Positions 60,751 through 64,000 of a DNA stretch of 64,000 nucleotides are shown here, one piece after another; position 1 is the first letter of the stretch; the number at the start of each line of letters is the position of its first letter. Under the pieces are notes generated by a model. It was not told the origin of the DNA, made no database searches, and worked only from the letters and a program-made list of their open reading frames with translations. Source of the stretch: Paenibacillus silagei (GTDB taxonomy: Bacteria > Bacillota > Bacilli > Paenibacillales > Paenibacillaceae); NCBI RefSeq assembly GCF_017874735.1, contig NZ_JAGGLV010000005.1, positions 62,001 to 126,000 on the forward strand, in the 5' to 3' direction. The position numbers and the translations under genes were made by a program.

Positions 60751-62622
60751 ATGTCACGTAAAAATCTAACCGTCGCCGGTATAGTCACTGCCGCGCTGAC
60801 CGTACTGCTGCTCACCTTCGCCCTACGGCCGGAAGGCAGCGGCGGTACCCTTCGGCAAGCGTCTGTGCCTAATCCCTCTCAGGAAAAAGTGATCAAGAAA
60901 ACCACCCTTGTGCAGGATGTAGCGGCTACTGACAAATTGAACCGAGTCGATGTGCACAGACATCTGAGCACCCTGCTGGCCGATATGCATCATGCTTCCC
61001 CTGAAGCTATCTCAGCATATGCCGAGAGCCTTCAGCAGGGGCACGGGCATATTACCATGCTGATGATGGTTGATTTCAACACCCGTAAGACAACCACCTT
61101 CAAATCTTCACTGCCGGAAGGAACCGATCAGGAGAATAAGCAGCTGCTTCATTATCTGAACACCGCCAAAGCTGCGATTAAAGGCCACCAATCCTATGAA
61201 TCCCCCTCGTTCATTATCGGCGACAAAAAGTATTATTTCGTAGCCCAGCGAAACCGGGAGGGACAAGTGGCTGTCATCGCTCTGATTAACCAAAAGATTC
61301 TGGACCGCGTTGCGCTGCATCAGCTGAAGAATCTGCGGCTCATTCCGTACCCGAAGGAAGGCAAGTACCGGGTAGAATCCGTCCATGCCGATACCTTGAA
61401 GGACATCACGGTCAAGACTGGACATGACAATGAAAATGCCAGCCATTACTACGAGAATGAGATCGTCGTCCGCTTCCCGAACGGACATCCCACGGCCGCA
61501 CAGCTTCAGACCATTGCCGCCGATATCCGCTGCAAGGAGCCGCGCAAGCTGGGGTATGCTTATATTTTCCGGTCAGACAAGATGAGTTACTCCCAGCTCA
61601 AGACTTACTTCGCCAATAAGTGGCATCCGCTGTACGCAGAGCCTCACTATATGTACTTAACCAATGATACGGTCAGTGAAAATACGGGAGCTAATGTGAT
61701 TACCCCTAACGACCTGCTCTTCTCAACTTACCAGTGGAATCTGCCGGCGATTGAAACCCCGCAGGGCTGGAATCTGTCCAAGGGCAGCAAGGAGATCGTA
61801 ATCGCCGTTGTGGATACCGGTGTTCAAGCGAACCACCCGGATCTGAAGGGGCAGCTGCTCAAGGGCTACAATGCGATTACCAGCGGCAGCACGCCGGATG
61901 ACGATGTTGGACATGGCACTCATGTGGCCGGCATCATTGGAGCGTTAACCAATAATGAAGAAGGGGTCGCCGGCATCAGCTGGTACAATAAGATCCTTCC
62001 GGTAAAAGCGCTGGATAATTCCGGAGCGGGCACCACCTATTCGGTAGCCGAGGGCATTATCTGGGCGGCAGACCAGGGGGCCAAGGTGATTAATCTCAGC
62101 CTGGGCAACTATGCCGACTCGCAGTTTCTGCATGATGCGATTAAGTATGCCTATGACCGGGATGTAGTGATTGTCTCCGCTTCCGGCAATGACAATACGG
62201 AGCGGCCGGGATATCCCGCAGCCTATGAGGAGGTGATTGCAGTCGCCGCAACGAATGCGGCGGGAGAGCGTGCTTCCTTCTCCAATTACGGGGATTACAT
62301 CGATGTGGCTGCACCCGGGGAGAGCATTGCCAGCACCTATCCCGATAATCAGTATGCGGCGTTATCCGGCACCTCGATGGCCAGTCCCCATGTAGCGGCG
62401 CTGGCCGGACTGGTGCGCTCCTTGAACCCTGCGCTGACGAACAAGGAAGTGACCGCGCTCTTGACCTCTAATGCCATCGATCTGGGCACCGCCGGCCATG
62501 ATAAGTATTACGGCTGGGGCCAGGTGGATATCTACCGTACCCTGCAGGCGGCAGGAGGAGGCCAGGTTCCGCTCCAGCTGTTCCCGCAGCAGGTCGGCAA
62601 ACAGCTCGATTCTATACAATAA
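60751..62622 (+). CDS. Subtilisin-like serine protease (S8 family) with long N-terminal region
   Basis: 623 residues. An N-terminal signal or anchor span (AGIVTAALTVLLLTFAL) is followed by about 315 residues of prodomain. Its last third (YYENEIVVRFPNGHPTAAQLQTIA to YAEPHYMYL) looks like a subtilisin inhibitor-type propeptide. The catalytic domain has VVDTGVQANHPDL (Asp 355), DVGHGTHVAGIIG (His 388), SASGNDN (oxyanion Asn 480) and LSGTSMASPHVAALAG (Ser 542). It is complete, so an exported active endopeptidase is likely. The first 230 residues of the prodomain are not recognised. AAGGAAGGAG precedes ATG 60751. Confidence 0.93.
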   Translation: MSRKNLTVAGIVTAALTVLLLTFALRPEGSGGTLRQASVPNPSQEKVIKKTTLVQDVAATDKLNRVDVHRHLSTLLADMHHASPEAISAYAESLQQGHGHITMLMMVDFNTRKTTTFKSSLPEGTDQENKQLLHYLNTAKAAIKGHQSYESPSFIIGDKKYYFVAQRNREGQVAVIALINQKILDRVALHQLKNLRLIPYPKEGKYRVESVHADTLKDITVKTGHDNENASHYYENEIVVRFPNGHPTAAQLQTIAADIRCKEPRKLGYAYIFRSDKMSYSQLKTYFANKWHPLYAEPHYMYLTNDTVSENTGANVITPNDLLFSTYQWNLPAIETPQGWNLSKGSKEIVIAVVDTGVQANHPDLKGQLLKGYNAITSGSTPDDDVGHGTHVAGIIGALTNNEEGVAGISWYNKILPVKALDNSGAGTTYSVAEGIIWAADQGAKVINLSLGNYADSQFLHDAIKYAYDRDVVIVSASGNDNTERPGYPAAYEEVIAVAATNAAGERASFSNYGDYIDVAAPGESIASTYPDNQYAALSGTSMASPHVAALAGLVRSLNPALTNKEVTALLTSNAIDLGTAGHDKYYGWGQVDIYRTLQAAGGGQVPLQLFPQQVGKQLDSIQ

Positions 62623-62639
62623 GCTGCGGCCGTTAGCGG

Positions 62640-64000
62640 TTAAGAGCGCAGATGCCGTTCCAGCAGCAGCAGGAACCGGCGGAGTCCGCGCTCCATCCCC
62701 TCCTGCGTCAGCTGCGAATAGCTCAGCCGGATATGCCTGGAGGGGATATCCCCGGCATAGCAGACATCGCCCGGCAGGAAGGAGATCCCTTCCTGCTCGG
62801 CCAGAGCATGCAGCTGCTCAATCCCGGGGGATTCCGGCAGCTGCAGCCACAGATTCAGCCCGCCCTCCGGCAGCTGCCAGGTTACCCCGGCCGGAGCATT
62901 CTGCTTCAGCAGCCTCGCTGCCGCCTCCTGGCGGGCACGCAATGCTGACCGCAGCTTCGCTGCGTACTCGTCATACTGGCGCTCGATGAAGGGCAGCACT
63001 GCCCGCTGGGTCAGCAGCGGACTGCCCAGATCACTGGCCGACTTGGCGGCGATCAGCCGGGAGAGAATATTGCCCTCAGCGGCGACACAGGCGATCCGGC
63101 AGCCGGGGGCGAGGACTTTGCTGAAGCTCTTCATGTAGACTACATGCCCGGCGGTATCCAGCGATTTAATGGACGCCGGGGGCGGCTGATGGAAATACAG
63201 GTCACTGAACGGATCATCCTCCACAATGAGACAGCGGTAGCTGCGGGCAAGCTCCAGCAGACGCTGTCTTCTTGGCATGCTCATCGTGACCCCGCTCGGA
63301 TTCTGGAAGGTCGGATTGGTATAGATGAGCTTAGGCGGCCTCCGGTCACACATCGCTGTAAGCCGGTCCACCCGCATGCCCTCCCCGTCCATCGGAACGA
63401 AGATCATCTCAGCCCCCCGCCCGGCAAAAACATCAATCGCCCCCGTATAGCTGGGCGCCTCCAGATACACCGTATCCCCCGGACCGACAAAGGTCCGGGC
63501 GACCAGATCGATCCCCTGCTGTGCACCGCTGGTGATCATCAAATCACTGGCGCCCAGCTGGATTCCCCGGCTCTGCAGGTGCCTGCGCATCACCTCGCGC
63601 AGCTCCGGGTCACCCTGGAAATTACCATAGGTGGCCATCAGCTCAGGCTGCTCCTTCACAAGTGCAGCCATGGTCGTGCCAATCGGCCCGAGCGGAAGCA
63701 GGCTGCTGTGAATGGAGGCCAGATGAAAGGGATAGTCCACCTCAGAATAATCGAAGTTACGCCAGAGCTGGGCCCGTGGCAGATAGTCATCATAACCGTC
63801 CTGCCACCTTGCCTCTGGCCCTTGCCTGCTCCGGTCCCGTTCTGCCACATAGCAGCCCTTACCCTGGCTGCACAGAATATGTCCGCGCTGCTCCAGGTCA
63901 GCATAAGCCTTGCTTACCGTTACCTGGCTTACCTTCAAGGAGGATGACAGACCTCTAACGGACGGCAGCCGCGTGCCCGGCTGGAGCAGTCCCGAGGTGA
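62640..64000 (-). CDS. MocR-type (GntR/aminotransferase) transcriptional regulator, N-terminus cut by window end
   Basis: At least 453 codons, open to the window end. The frame enters with PGTRLPSVRGLSSSLKVSQVTVSKAYADLEQRG, the GntR winged-helix domain, then a PLP fold type I domain with LMITSGAQQGIDLVARTFVGPGDTVYLEAPSYTGAIDVF, TNPTFQNPSGVTMS, EDDPFSDLY and MKSFSKVLAPGCRIACV (PLP Lys). MocR proteins control amino acid, GABA or vitamin B6 genes using PLP-bound ligands. The first ATG seen at 63938 is inside the DNA-binding domain and is not the start. The regulated genes are not in view. Confidence 0.92.
   Translation of the reverse strand, partial: TSGLLQPGTRLPSVRGLSSSLKVSQVTVSKAYADLEQRGHILCSQGKGCYVAERDRSRQGPEARWQDGYDDYLPRAQLWRNFDYSEVDYPFHLASIHSSLLPLGPIGTTMAALVKEQPELMATYGNFQGDPELREVMRRHLQSRGIQLGASDLMITSGAQQGIDLVARTFVGPGDTVYLEAPSYTGAIDVFAGRGAEMIFVPMDGEGMRVDRLTAMCDRRPPKLIYTNPTFQNPSGVTMSMPRRQRLLELARSYRCLIVEDDPFSDLYFHQPPPASIKSLDTAGHVVYMKSFSKVLAPGCRIACVAAEGNILSRLIAAKSASDLGSPLLTQRAVLPFIERQYDEYAAKLRSALRARQEAAARLLKQNAPAGVTWQLPEGGLNLWLQLPESPGIEQLHALAEQEGISFLPGDVCYAGDIPSRHIRLSYSQLTQEGMERGLRRFLLLLERHLRS

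Noticed and set aside
1..64000. tRNA, rRNA, CRISPR arrays, phage or transposase genes
   Set aside because: No cloverleaf, rRNA signature, regular spacer-repeat array or integrase/IS transposase was seen on either strand, apart from the Rpn-family nuclease listed.

Overview
The window looks like chromosome of an endospore-forming Bacillales bacterium, most likely Paenibacillus or a close relative (inference). It carries spoIIGA-sigE-sigG, spoVD, spoVE, rsfA and other sporulation genes, a Gram-positive division and cell wall (dcw) cluster with murF inside it, and bshC for bacillithiol synthesis. Strong AGGAGG-type ribosome sites, frequent TTG/GTG starts and U-tailed hairpin terminators fit this. 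Almost everything is on the minus strand. No rRNA, tRNA, CRISPR array, prophage or insertion sequence was recognised.

Layout by coordinate. 1-4645 (minus): surface-glycan genes, namely a truncated sugar epimerase, a UDP-GlcNAc 4,6-dehydratase-like enzyme, a GT-B type transferase, a GT2 and a CgeB-like transferase. A small plus-strand gene beside them (4759-5196) resembles exosporium proteins. 5291-12212 (minus): spoIIGA, sigE, sigG, ylmC, ylmD, ylmE, sepF, ylmG, ylmH, divIVA. 12523-13386: an Rpn-family nuclease gene inserted between ftsZ and spoIIGA. 13512-32589 (minus): the dcw cluster mraZ, rsmH, ftsL, pbpB/ftsI, spoVD, murE, murF, mraY, murD, spoVE/ftsW, murG, murA, divIB, ftsA, ftsZ. murA stands where Bacillus subtilis has murB.

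32799-43553 (minus): rsfA, panE, a DUF3397 gene, an oligopeptide ABC transporter operon (oppA, oppB, oppC, a decayed oppD, oppF), bshC and ahcY. The oppD remnant lacks its Walker A end and has stops and frameshifts, although the rest of the operon is intact. 43821-49562: a DUF2626 gene with a near-consensus sigma-A promoter, a secreted coiled-coil protein, a solute-binding protein, a PIN-PhoH ATPase, a YhcN/YlaJ lipoprotein and a PNPOx-like protein. 49663-54786: an LCP ligase, YlaH, TypA/BipA, a small membrane protein and a TerC protein. 54970-64000: a second TerC protein, thiI with its cysteine desulfurase, a lytic transglycosylase, DUF4190, DUF1540 and YpuI-like genes, a subtilisin-like protease, and a MocR-type regulator cut by the window end.

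The main non-coding signals are: a 10-bp-periodic GTGGGG operator array in front of mraZ; candidate Spo0A-type, sigma-F/G-type, sigma-H-type and sigma-K-type promoters in front of spoIIGA, sigG, ftsA and the exosporium-like gene; a nested palindrome in front of murA; and two dispersed repeat families (three copies of one, two of the other). I found no clearly new multi-gene system. The most unusual items are the oppD pseudogene, the two repeat families and the murA upstream palindromes.
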